In this document: positions 1-6,802 of the stretch, piece by piece
How the letters are laid out: each line of letters opens with the position of its first letter
Position numbering within the stretch: the first letter of the stretch is position 1
Source: an uncultured Bacteroidota bacterium
GTDB lineage: Bacteria > Bacteroidota > Bacteroidia > Chitinophagales > Saprospiraceae
Assembly (NCBI GenBank): GCA_937926185.1
Contig: CALEYM010000196.1
Location: forward strand, 1 to 7,272
Length of the DNA: 7,272 nt
Direction: 5' to 3'
Notes under the pieces: generated by a model
Told to the model about the DNA's origin: nothing
The model's database searches: none
The model's input: only the letters and a program-made list of their open reading frames with translations
Translations under genes and position numbers: made by a program

Positions 1-1088
1 TAAAATGCTTCGGCGCAATTTCCCGCTGGTTCCAAAAAACGCTTTTCATTCAGCGCTTTTTGAAAAGCGTGGAATAGTCCGACGATAGCGCTATCGCTTT
101 TGGCCAGGATTTCCTGTACTAAACCACGTTGTTCGATGCTGGAAAAATTGGCAAACGGAATGTCTTCACCTTTTCTGACCTTTTCCAATAAACCTTTATC
201 CACTATTGCCACGGGTTTTGTTTTGCTGCCTGTTGTTAAGGGTAGTTGAGCAACCGGCATCACTTCTTCCGGGACATGGTCTTGAAGAAAGCGTTCGATT
301 TCCATTAAGGTGATTTGCCTGTTACTGTCAAGGTCTGCTAAACCGTACAGTCCATTGATGAGAAAGTAGGAAAAAACACCCCTTCCGCCACCCCATTGCT
401 CGCCTTCGACGGAATACTCACTCGCCTGGCAGGACAGGATTTTTTGCTCGCCTGCAAATTGTTTAATAAGGTTTGCATTGGTTAATTGTGAGCCAATGAC
501 GTCGCTGGCAGCCAGCTTGCCTGCCCGGCAGGCATCGGCCACCACCAGCACATTCGCCTTTTTTTCCACCGAAAGCGTAGTCACGACCTGTTTGAGAATA
601 TCCACCGGCAACGCGCCGGCGAGGGAAATATGAGCCGGCGAATCCCACAAAAGCAGATAACCGAGTTGATTCAACAGCCTTGCTTCCATTTCGCCATGAC
701 CGCTGTAGTAGATGACAACCCGGTCGCCTTCCTTTGTTTCCTCTATCAGCCAGTCAATGAGCGCCAGGGAAACCTGGGCAACGGTTGCTTTTTCGTTTGT
801 CAGCAAGCGGATATTTTCCTCCGGAACTGCTCCACCTGCGGGGCTTCTGAGCCATGTTGCGAACGCCTCCGCATCCCGGTGAGCATATTGCAGGTCGGGG
901 ATACCGTTGTCCTGGTAGTCGGAAATGCCGACGACGACGGCTCTTGTCGAGTGATGAGCGATGAGCGATGAGTGATGAGTTGCGAGGGGCGCGGTGCCTA
1001 TTTCCCCCGAGGCTTCGGGGGAAGGGGGGGGTTCCTGGGCGGGCAAGGCGACGGCCAGCAAGAAAAGGATATAAATCAGGTATTTCAT
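1..1088 (-). CDS. Exported caspase-family peptidase (C14), 3' end missing
   Basis: The gene starts at the ATG at 1088 and stays open for 362 codons to the window edge, so the C-terminus is missing. Residues 1-18 form a signal peptide (MKYLIYILFLLAVALPAQ), which supports this start and predicts export. Residues 19-48 are a Pro/Ser/His-rich linker. The caspase domain runs from about 49 to 285: strand RAVVVGISDY (49-58), YYSGHGE with the catalytic His131, and ADACRAG with the catalytic Cys187. Both members of the Cys-His dyad are present. Asp185, two residues before the Cys, matches the D-x-C of metacaspases and orthocaspases, where this Asp helps bind a basic P1 residue, so Arg/Lys specificity is inferred. 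Residues 252-263 (DLDSNRQITLME) fit an EF-hand loop, suggesting calcium binding. Residues 286-362 are probably helical and not recognised. Substrate and biological role are unknown. Export argues against a cytoplasmic antiphage effector. Family assignment is firm. Confidence 0.9.
   Translation of the reverse strand, partial: MKYLIYILFLLAVALPAQEPPPSPEASGEIGTAPLATHHSSLIAHHSTRAVVVGISDYQDNGIPDLQYAHRDAEAFATWLRSPAGGAVPEENIRLLTNEKATVAQVSLALIDWLIEETKEGDRVVIYYSGHGEMEARLLNQLGYLLLWDSPAHISLAGALPVDILKQVVTTLSVEKKANVLVVADACRAGKLAASDVIGSQLTNANLIKQFAGEQKILSCQASEYSVEGEQWGGGRGVFSYFLINGLYGLADLDSNRQITLMEIERFLQDHVPEEVMPVAQLPLTTGSKTKPVAIVDKGLLEKVRKGEDIPFANFSSIEQRGLVQEILAKSDSAIVGLFHAFQKALNEKRFLEPAGNCAEAF
951..985. 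repeat. Heptanucleotide tandem array inside the caspase linker
   Basis: On the plus strand there are four consecutive 7-bp units, gtgatga, gcgatga, gcgatga and gtgatga (951-978), then a decayed fifth, gttgcga (979-985). The units differ only by C/T at position 2. They encode the Thr/His/Ser/Ala linker at about residues 37-46 of the caspase, between signal peptide and catalytic domain. Because 7 is not a multiple of 3, gain or loss of one unit would shift the reading frame. Similar heptamer repeats are known from cyanobacteria (STRR repeats). Variation here is inferred, not seen. Confidence 0.85.
1002..1031. repeat. Perfect hairpin plus C8 homopolymer in caspase linker codons
   Basis: ttcccccga (1002-1010) and tcgggggaa (1015-1023) are exact reverse complements around a 4-nt loop, giving a 9-bp GC-rich hairpin in the caspase mRNA about 65 nt after the start codon. 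It is followed on the plus strand by a run of eight G (1024-1031), which reads as C8 in the gene and encodes three prolines. Both lie in frame in residues 19-29 and may affect translation or be prone to slippage. The effect is inferred. Confidence 0.75.
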
Positions 1089-1148
1089 AGGCGTTTGTAT
1101 ATGTTGGAAAAATTGGCCGGGGCGGAATAAATGTCGTTGCGTTTTTGA

Positions 1149-1194
1149 GTGCGCCGCGTTTGTCATTCTTACGGTTATGACAAACGCGGCGCAC
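1149..1194. repeat. Long 18-bp inverted repeat between susD and caspase gene
   Basis: Bases 1149-1166 are the exact reverse complement of 1177-1194, separated by a 10-nt loop. After one mismatch the outer flanks pair again (a T-rich run at 1142-1147 with an A-rich run at 1196-1201), so the whole structure spans about 60 bp. In both directions the stem is preceded by U and followed by A, so it lacks the U tail of a standard intrinsic terminator. It lies just downstream of susD and may still end or stabilise the susCD transcript. It could also be a dispersed palindromic element. Confidence 0.85.
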
Positions 1195-1215
1195 ACAAAA
1201 AATGCACAGGGCCCC

Positions 1216-1250
1216 AAGTCGCAAGTCAAAAGTCGTAAGTTGCAAGTCAT
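1216..1250. repeat. Second heptanucleotide tandem array, flush with the susD stop
   Basis: Five contiguous 7-bp units, aagtcgc, aagtcaa, aagtcgt, aagttgc and aagtcat, share the core AAGTYRN. The array ends exactly at the base before the susD stop codon (1251-1253 on the minus strand), so it forms the first 35 nt of the susD 3' untranslated region. The unit differs from that of the 951-985 array, although the decayed last unit there (gttgcga) resembles aagttgc in another phase. No function is evident. Confidence 0.85.
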
Positions 1251-2768
1251 CTACTCCACATCCCACCACACCCGCGTAAACAGCCGGTCCGGCCCGCCGA
1301 GCAACTGTACGCCCTGCTGGTAGGCTGCCTGGTTTTGCGATTGTTCTGTCACCGGATATACCAGCCGCACGGGCGCCGGTTTGTCGCCGACATCCTGAAT
1401 GACGCCGTCTACAGGAAGTTCCAGTTTTTGAAAATCCAGCCGGCGCCATTCGCACCAGCCCTGAATACCCTGTGTGAAAAGGGCGATCCATTTTTGCACG
1501 CCGATCTTTTGTTTCCAGCTGCCGGGCGCCGCGGCGTAGTTGACGGCGGGTTGGGCGATGTAGGCGTCGACGATAGCGGGGTCGTTGATGCCCCATTCTT
1601 CCATGGAAGCGGCGATACCGGCATGATACCATTCGGCTGCCGTTCCGGGCACGTTCCAGTTGCGTTCGCGGGCTTCAGCCAGTATAAAACAGACTTCGGC
1701 GTAGCTCATGAACCGGGACAAGCCGTCGGGCGCCAGTACGTCGTTGGGCTTGAACTCGCCGGCGCCGGTACGAATGACCGCCGCTCCGCTGGGCTGGGAA
1801 TACAAATCCGGACTTTCGCCGGCGGCGTTGCCGCTGTTTTGCCCGTAAGGCCGGCCTTTGTAGCCGCCGCCATTGACTTTCTCATCGGCAAAAACGGGCA
1901 GGCGCGGGTCGTTGAGCGGCAACAGGGTTTTGTCGATAAAAATATCGGACATACCCCAATCGGCATCTATCCGCTCCACCCGGAACTGATTGAGCGGGTG
2001 ATTATTGGGTTGACCGGTACGATAGCGAAAAGTCGCATTGCCGTCGTTGCCGGCAAATGCGCCCGCGGCGGCATCCTCCACCTCGGCTTTTGCCGCGGCG
2101 GCATCCACATCGGCCATACGCATGCCGATACGCAGGCGAAGCGACTGGGCAAACGCTTTCCATTTCGCCATGTCGCCGCCGTAAATGATGTCGCCTGCGC
2201 CGAAACTGCCGGCCGATTCGTCTATTTGACCGATGGCTGCCTTTAGGTCGCGCAGCAAACCCTGGTACACGGCCTGCTGGCTGTCGTATTGCGGGGTGCG
2301 GTTACGGTCGGCCTGCAGCGCCTCGGAATAGGGAATGGGACCGAAAATATCGGTCAGGTCGTGAAATACCGCGACCTCGAGGATTTTGGCGACCGCCAGC
2401 TGGTTTTGAGAACGGGCAGATGCCGCATCGGGGCTTTCAGAAATGAGGCGTTGAATTTCGCGCAGGTCTTCCAGCATATTGGAGTAATAGACGGACCAAA
2501 TGGAGTTGACTGTCAACGGGCGGTACTGGTACCGGCTTTCATCGGTATAATTGCTCTGCGACCAGTATTGCGCCCAGAGGCCTGATAAGTAGACGTTTAA
2601 GAAGCCGCCGCTTAGGTTGGCAAATGATTGCTCCGCATTGGTCAGCAGAAACTCGCCGGGAACAATGGCTGGGTTGTTCGGATCTGTATTGATATCGCCG
2701 AAGTTTTTTCCGCAGGAAAAAGCGGAAAGAAAGGCGAAAGCGAGGATCAGATATTTTATGTTTTTCAT
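1251..2768 (-). CDS. susD: SusD/RagB-family outer membrane lipoprotein (SusD_2 type)
   Basis: This is the 505-residue surface lipoprotein partner of the TonB-dependent transporter upstream. It should cap the barrel and capture an oligosaccharide or peptide-like nutrient outside the outer membrane. Residues 1-18 form a hydrophobic signal with the lipobox FSC and the lipidated Cys19, followed by GKNFGDINTDPNNPA, the usual opening of SusD-like_2 proteins. Family landmarks are DLTDIFGPIPYSEA (137-150), MSYAEVCFILAEA (354-366), the aromatic stretch SWKQKIGVQKW (417-427) and the C-terminal RVWWDV. Length is normal for the family. The start is fixed by the lipoprotein signal and lies 12 nt after the susC stop, so the two genes are surely co-transcribed and probably translationally linked. 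The substrate cannot be predicted, because no glycoside hydrolase, peptidase of known specificity or regulator lies beside the pair. Confidence 0.96.
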   Translation of the reverse strand: MKNIKYLILAFAFLSAFSCGKNFGDINTDPNNPAIVPGEFLLTNAEQSFANLSGGFLNVYLSGLWAQYWSQSNYTDESRYQYRPLTVNSIWSVYYSNMLEDLREIQRLISESPDAASARSQNQLAVAKILEVAVFHDLTDIFGPIPYSEALQADRNRTPQYDSQQAVYQGLLRDLKAAIGQIDESAGSFGAGDIIYGGDMAKWKAFAQSLRLRIGMRMADVDAAAAKAEVEDAAAGAFAGNDGNATFRYRTGQPNNHPLNQFRVERIDADWGMSDIFIDKTLLPLNDPRLPVFADEKVNGGGYKGRPYGQNSGNAAGESPDLYSQPSGAAVIRTGAGEFKPNDVLAPDGLSRFMSYAEVCFILAEARERNWNVPGTAAEWYHAGIAASMEEWGINDPAIVDAYIAQPAVNYAAAPGSWKQKIGVQKWIALFTQGIQGWCEWRRLDFQKLELPVDGVIQDVGDKPAPVRLVYPVTEQSQNQAAYQQGVQLLGGPDRLFTRVWWDVE

Positions 2769-2780
2769 TTTCTAAAGGTT

Positions 2781-5700
2781 TTAAAATTTAAAACTCAGGT
2801 TTACACCATAGCTCCGTACAGCCGGCACCTGGCCGCCTTCCGATCCTTGTATATTGCTGGTACTGATGGCATTATCAGGATCGAGATGCGGAATGTTTTT
2901 ATGCAGGATAGCGAGATTCCGGCCTACCAGCGCGATATGGAGGTCTTGCAGGCGTATGTGCTCCAGCCAGCGTTTGGGAAAGGTAAATCCCAGGCTCAGT
3001 TCGCGCAGTTTGATAAAAGAGCCGTCGTACACGTCGGCGGCATTGAGAATGTAGCCGCCGTCGAAGAACCGGTGCGCCTGGTCGTTTGCGGCCACGGTGT
3101 TGGTTTGGCCGGTTGATGCGTACACATCGTCGAGCGGGGTATCAGGGTCGCCCGCGTCTTCGAGCACCGGCAGGCCGTCGCCGTCCACCACGGCTGTTAC
3201 GCCCGGATTGACGAAGCCGTTTTCGCGCGTGTCGCCTTCGGCGGTTTCGGCAAACATGCCTGAATAGCGCCCCCACATATTAGTCGTGGATACGATATCG
3301 CCGCCTTTTCGGAAATCGAAGAAAACGCTGAGCGAAAGCCCTTTCCAGCGCCAGGTGTTGGTGACGCCGCCGGTAAAATCGGGCGTGATATTACCGACTG
3401 GCATCACTTCCGTGCTGGCCAGGTAAAATCCGGAGTTCGGATCGACGAGCCGGTTGCCGTCTTTGTCAAACAAGTAATTGGTGCCCAGAATGGTGCCGTA
3501 AGGTTGTCCTTCGCGGGCCTGCAAGGCGCCGAAAAAGATCAGCCCGCTGGTGATGGGCAGGCTGGTCAGGTCGGGATCGTCGGCATTGAGGTCGACGATC
3601 TTGTTGACGTTTTTACCAAAGTTGAGACCGAGTTCCCAGCTGAAATCGCGGCTTTGTACCAGGGTGGCGGAAAAGGCGATTTCGATGCCTTTATTGGAGA
3701 TTTCACCGGCATTGATGAATTGCCGGTCGTATCCGGTGGCCGGGGTGGTGCTGAGCGGGATGATCTGATTGACCGTTTTGCCGGAATATACGGTCACGTC
3801 GAGGCCCAGCCGGTCTTTGAAAAAGCGCAGGTCGGCGCCCGCTTCAATAGTGGAGGTTTCTTCGGGTTGCAGGTTGCGGTTATTGAGCGTGTTGGGCACG
3901 GTGTACACCGGCAGACTGCCGAAGTTGTCCAGCGGCGTGTAAGTCGTCAGGATGTTATACGGGTCGGTGTCGTTGCCTACTTTGGCCCAGCCGAGGCGCA
4001 GTTTACCGAAGGAGAGGGCCGGGATATTGAACATTTCCGAAAACACATAACTCAGCGAGGCGGAAGGATAAAAGTAGCCGTTGTCGGCTTCAGGCAGGGT
4101 ACTCGACCAGTCCTGGCGGCCGGTCAGATCGAGAAAGAGCGTACTGTTCCACCCGAAACTGGCCCCGCCGAACAGACTCTCGATCTGTTTTTCGGAAATA
4201 GTGGTTTGCACGAAGGGCCGCTCCACGGAGTTTTGCACCGTGTAAATACCGGGCACGCTCAGGCCGCCGCGGGTGACGCCCAGGTGGCGTTTAAACTTGC
4301 GCCACAGCTTGTTGCCGCCGACGAAGGCGCTCAGGCTCAGTTGTTCGCCGATATTCCGGTCGGCGCGCAGGATCAGGTCGGTATTTGTTTCGCCGACATT
4401 GTACTGATCGAGGCTGTACTTGGCGGGGCTCACGCTACCGGTAGCGATCCGTTCTTCGCGAAATTCGCTGTAATAATCCTGCAGTACGCGGCCGCTGAGG
4501 CTCAGCCAGGGTGCGATTTTCCCGGTAAGACCCACGTTGCCGAACACCCGGTCGCGGCCGTCGTTCTGATAGTTTTTGAACCGCGACCAATAGGGGTTGT
4601 CCCAATATTGCGGTTTGGGATCGTTGGGGCCGCGGCGGTTCCAGGTGCGCATGGTGCCGTCGGGGTTTTCGTATTGTTTCAGCTCGTCGAAGCGCAGTTG
4701 CATGTGCCACCACTGGCTGAAGTTCTGTGCCGGGTTGAGGCCGCCCCGGGCGTCGTAGCCCACACCGCTGCGGCCCAGCGTGCGGGTGTTGACGTAATTG
4801 ATGCCGACGTTCGCCGAGAATTTTTTACTCATGTCGAGCGTGCCGTTGAAACCCAGGGAATTGCGCTCCTGGTGGGAGTTGGGGTAAATGCCCTTTTGGT
4901 CGTAGCGGTTGTAGGAAAGCCGGAAGGTGGAATGTTCGCCGCCGCCTTCGAAAGAGATGTTTTGGTTGCTGGTGACGCCGGTTTCAAAAAACTTGCGCGG
5001 GTCGTCGCCGGCTTCCCAGAGAATGGAACGGCCGAAGTTTTGGGTGTCCCATTCGTCCCAGGAGTTCCAGTTGCGGTAGTAGAGGTTAGGCTGGTTCTGA
5101 CCGAAGCCGTTGGGGAAGGCGTAGCCGCTGTTGGCCAGGTGTTCGAAATGCTGGTCGGTGGAAGTGGCAAAACGCGTGCCGTTGCTTTCGTCGACGCCGT
5201 ATACGGGTGTCAGGTCAAAGGAAGTATAAACGCCCAGCGTGTCGCCGTTCGAACCGAGTTCAATGTACGGCACTTTGTAAAAACCCGAATTGTCGTTGTA
5301 GCCGTATGGCAGCAAGTCCACGCCGCCGCCGTATTTGAACTGGTACTTGGGCAGTACGGAAATTTGTTCAAAAGTGAGGCTGCTGTTGACGGTGACGCCG
5401 ATGCCCTTGCGCGCCTTACCGCCTTTTTTGGTCGTGATCATAATGACCCCGTTGGCGCCCCGCGATCCGTACAGCGCGGCGGCGGCCTGGCCTTTCAGCA
5501 CGCTGATGGTTTCGATGTCCGAAGGGTTGAGGTCCTGGATGGAGTTGCCGTAATCAAACTGACTGTCTTCCAAAGCGCCGTAAGCGCCGAGGGTTTGAGC
5601 AAAGTTGGTAAAATTGGAGTTGTCCATCGGCACGCCGTCCACCACGAACAGGGGTTGGTTGTTGCCGCTGATGGAACGCAGGCCCCGGATGGTGACGCGG

Positions 5701-6182
5701 GCCGAGGAGCCGAGGTTCCCGCTCGAACCGATGACCGTCACACCCGCCGCGCGTCCGGCGAGTTGGTTCACTATGTTGGCGTCGCGCACTTTACTCACGT
5801 CGGCGCCGTCCACCTGGGCCACGGCGTAGCCCAGCGATTTTTCGGAGCGGGTGATGCCGAGCGCGGTCACCACCGTTTCGCGGAGGGTGACGCCCTCTTC
5901 GAGCGTGATCTCGACGTCGCGCATGCCGGCCGTAACGGCCACTTCACGGCTGCCGAAGCCGGTGTAACTGACGATCAGCGTCTGGTTGCCGGGCGGCAGA
6001 TTGAGGGTGAAGACGCCGGCGTTGTCGGCCACGGCGCCGATGTTGGTGTTTTTGACCAGCACGGTGGCGCCCACGAGGGGCGCGCCGTCGCTGCCGGTCA
6101 CGGTACCCCGCAGGGAATTCTGACTCCACAGGCAGAACCCATGCAAGAGGGTAAGCAGGAGGAACATACCTTTTTTGAGCAT
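2781..6182 (-). CDS. susC: SusC/RagA-family TonB-dependent outer membrane transporter
   Basis: This complete 1133-residue protein imports large nutrients through the outer membrane using TonB-ExbBD energy, with the adjacent SusD as lid. Residues 1-21 are a signal peptide (cleavage near WSQ/N). Residues about 24-96 are the CarboxypepD_reg-like domain (LRGTVTGSDGAPLVGATVLV). ETVVTALGITR (102-112) leads into the plug at about 113-255, which contains ARVTIRGLRS (161-170), PLFVVDGVPM (177-186) and VLKGQAAAALYGSRGANGVI (228-247), all SusC signatures. The 22-strand barrel follows and ends in the aromatic VNLSFKF typical of outer-membrane proteins. Length fits the family and no frameshift is visible. 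The start at 6182 places the signal peptide correctly. No strict Bacteroidota promoter was found upstream, where the leader may be structured. There is no N-terminal STN domain, so signalling to an anti-sigma factor is not expected. Confidence 0.97.
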   Translation of the reverse strand: MLKKGMFLLLTLLHGFCLWSQNSLRGTVTGSDGAPLVGATVLVKNTNIGAVADNAGVFTLNLPPGNQTLIVSYTGFGSREVAVTAGMRDVEITLEEGVTLRETVVTALGITRSEKSLGYAVAQVDGADVSKVRDANIVNQLAGRAAGVTVIGSSGNLGSSARVTIRGLRSISGNNQPLFVVDGVPMDNSNFTNFAQTLGAYGALEDSQFDYGNSIQDLNPSDIETISVLKGQAAAALYGSRGANGVIMITTKKGGKARKGIGVTVNSSLTFEQISVLPKYQFKYGGGVDLLPYGYNDNSGFYKVPYIELGSNGDTLGVYTSFDLTPVYGVDESNGTRFATSTDQHFEHLANSGYAFPNGFGQNQPNLYYRNWNSWDEWDTQNFGRSILWEAGDDPRKFFETGVTSNQNISFEGGGEHSTFRLSYNRYDQKGIYPNSHQERNSLGFNGTLDMSKKFSANVGINYVNTRTLGRSGVGYDARGGLNPAQNFSQWWHMQLRFDELKQYENPDGTMRTWNRRGPNDPKPQYWDNPYWSRFKNYQNDGRDRVFGNVGLTGKIAPWLSLSGRVLQDYYSEFREERIATGSVSPAKYSLDQYNVGETNTDLILRADRNIGEQLSLSAFVGGNKLWRKFKRHLGVTRGGLSVPGIYTVQNSVERPFVQTTISEKQIESLFGGASFGWNSTLFLDLTGRQDWSSTLPEADNGYFYPSASLSYVFSEMFNIPALSFGKLRLGWAKVGNDTDPYNILTTYTPLDNFGSLPVYTVPNTLNNRNLQPEETSTIEAGADLRFFKDRLGLDVTVYSGKTVNQIIPLSTTPATGYDRQFINAGEISNKGIEIAFSATLVQSRDFSWELGLNFGKNVNKIVDLNADDPDLTSLPITSGLIFFGALQAREGQPYGTILGTNYLFDKDGNRLVDPNSGFYLASTEVMPVGNITPDFTGGVTNTWRWKGLSLSVFFDFRKGGDIVSTTNMWGRYSGMFAETAEGDTRENGFVNPGVTAVVDGDGLPVLEDAGDPDTPLDDVYASTGQTNTVAANDQAHRFFDGGYILNAADVYDGSFIKLRELSLGFTFPKRWLEHIRLQDLHIALVGRNLAILHKNIPHLDPDNAISTSNIQGSEGGQVPAVRSYGVNLSFKF

Positions 6183-6281
6183 AACGAGCAGATTTTGGTG
6201 AACTAAAAAGGTTTATATGTCGATTAATTGAATTGACAGATGAGGGGCGACACGAAAGCAGAGAAAACCTCCGCGGGAGAT

Positions 6282-6327
6282 AAAAACTGCGCTACAGGCA
6301 ATGCTCCGCCCTTCCGGGCGCAGCACT
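6282..6327 (-). promoter_or_regulatory. Possible structured leader (attenuator-like) of susC
   Basis: Read on the minus strand, TGCT-G-CGCCC-GGAA-GGGCG-G-AGCA (6325 to 6302) folds into a 9-bp stem with one G-G mismatch and a GNRA-type tetraloop. A competing pairing joins CTGCGC (6323-6318) with GCGCAG (6292-6287), which is followed directly by five U (6286-6282). The two folds are mutually exclusive, as in attenuators. The element lies about 100 nt before the susC start. No known riboswitch motif was recognised. The base pairing is seen directly, and the regulatory role is inferred. Confidence 0.3.
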
Positions 6328-6354
6328 GTGCCCCCGGCAAACCGGATACTCGCC

Positions 6355-6392
6355 GGATAAATACCCAAGATCCCGCCCGGTGTATTTATACC
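6355..6392. repeat. Inverted repeat upstream of susC
   Basis: ataaatac (6357-6364) and gtatttat (6382-6389) are exact reverse complements. Pairing continues inward as CC/GG past a one-base bulge (t6381) and outward as GG/CC past another bulge (a6390). The spacer is about 17 nt. It could be an operator for a regulator of susCD or an RNA hairpin. Nothing else supports either role. Confidence 0.5.
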
Positions 6393-6587
6393 GCGACAGG
6401 CCGTTTCGTTATCATCAACAGCTTGTGGATTATTGGTAACAGGGATTAGCGCCTGAATATCAGCGTGCAGAACACGACAGGAAAAATGAGCGTGGTAATA
6501 AGCCTTGCGCTTATTTGCAGGTTTGTGTCGTAATTTGCGTGGGAAGCGTGTTGGAGGGATCGGATTAGGGGTGGTGATTGGCCGCTT

Positions 6588-6604
6588 AAAAATACGGTAT
6601 TTTT
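6588..6604. repeat. 17-bp AT-rich near-perfect palindrome
   Basis: aaaaatac and gtattttt are exact reverse complements around a single central g. The compact symmetry is operator-like. It lies 28 bp after the end of the minus-strand signal-peptide stub and about 400 bp before susC, and it shares the ATAC/GTAT core with the inverted repeat at 6357-6389. Its role is unknown. Confidence 0.45.
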
Positions 6605-6632
6605 GTTTATGCAAAACAAAAATGCCGAAATT

Positions 6633-6713
6633 TCAGCGGGAAGCGCTATTTTTTTGGGCCGGGAGGGCGGCGGCGAGAAGGAGCAGGACCGGAAGCAAGA
6701 CAAAGGTTTTCAT
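6633..6713 (-). pseudogene. Signal-peptide stub of a lost exported protein
   Basis: The ATG at 6713 opens 26 codons, MKTFVLLPVLLLLAAALPAQ followed by KNSASR and a stop. The first 20 residues are a textbook signal peptide: a Lys, a long Leu/Ala core and an ALPAQ end like that of the caspase in this window. There is almost no mature protein behind it. The simplest reading is the 5' remnant of a secreted-protein gene whose body was deleted or shifted out of frame, possibly at the A7 run just after the signal. No recognisable continuation was found in the other frames down to 6213. A real tiny secreted peptide or leader peptide is possible but less likely. Confidence 0.55.
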
Positions 6714-6753
6714 ATGTTCCGCATTTGAAGTTGTAAGGTTCGACTTTAGGTTA

Positions 6754-6785
6754 TTGGTTTTTAAGGTGAAAATGTCGTAATTTTG
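6754..6785 (+). promoter_or_regulatory. Putative Bacteroidota-type promoter of the xisH-xisI locus
   Basis: taattttg (6778-6785) fits the -7 consensus TAnnTTTG of the Bacteroidota primary sigma factor. A TTG at 6754-6756 lies 21 nt upstream, within the usual range for the -33 element. Transcription would start near 6790, giving a leader of only about 12 nt before the ATG at 6803. No Shine-Dalgarno sequence is visible, which is normal for this phylum. Confidence 0.5.
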
Positions 6786-6802
6786 TCCAAAACCGGAAAT
6801 AT

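Larger units (their letters stand above)
6183..6632. other. Gene-free stretch upstream of susC
   Basis: No convincing gene lies in these 450 bases. Open frames on either strand (for example 6213-6614 minus) are rich in Arg, Pro and His and lack any recognisable domain, signal or start context. The stretch holds three inverted repeats, listed separately, and presumably the susC promoter and leader. A search for TAnnTTTG on the minus strand found no exact match. Confidence 0.6.

Noticed and set aside
39..96. 10-bp inverted repeat (39-48/61-70) and 14-bp palindrome cgatagcgctatcg (83-96)
   Set aside because: Both lie in plain coding sequence and keep the frame. Single short palindromes are weak evidence of function.
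518..534. 17-bp palindrome tgcctgcc-c-ggcaggca over the catalytic Cys codon of the caspase
   Set aside because: The bases are explained by the conserved DACRAG codons. Left as coincidence unless other genomic copies are found.
1..1088. Caspase as part of an antiphage or SusCD-linked system
   Set aside because: It has a signal peptide, no adjacent sensor or effector gene in the window, and is separated from susD by 162 bp and a strong hairpin.
754..1632. 292-codon minus-strand frame spanning susD, the gap and the caspase start
   Set aside because: It is out of frame with two real genes and is Arg/Pro/Gly-rich without any recognisable motif. It crosses the hairpin and repeats by chance.
1335..2246. 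303-codon plus-strand frame antisense to susD
   Set aside because: It is a shadow of a well-supported SusD gene and shows no domain or signal.
3504..6206. 900-codon open frame on the plus strand antisense to susC
   Set aside because: It overlaps a certain SusC gene throughout, is low-complexity (Val/Ala/Gly/His), and matches no family. It comes from the GC-rich third positions of the real gene.
6213..6614. 133-codon minus-strand frame upstream of susC
   Set aside because: Its composition is unlike a protein, it has no family resemblance, and it contains the putative leader hairpins. Treated as non-coding.
6736..6746. GGTTCGACTTT resembling a tRNA T-loop
   Set aside because: No acceptor stem, anticodon arm or CCA context can be built around it.
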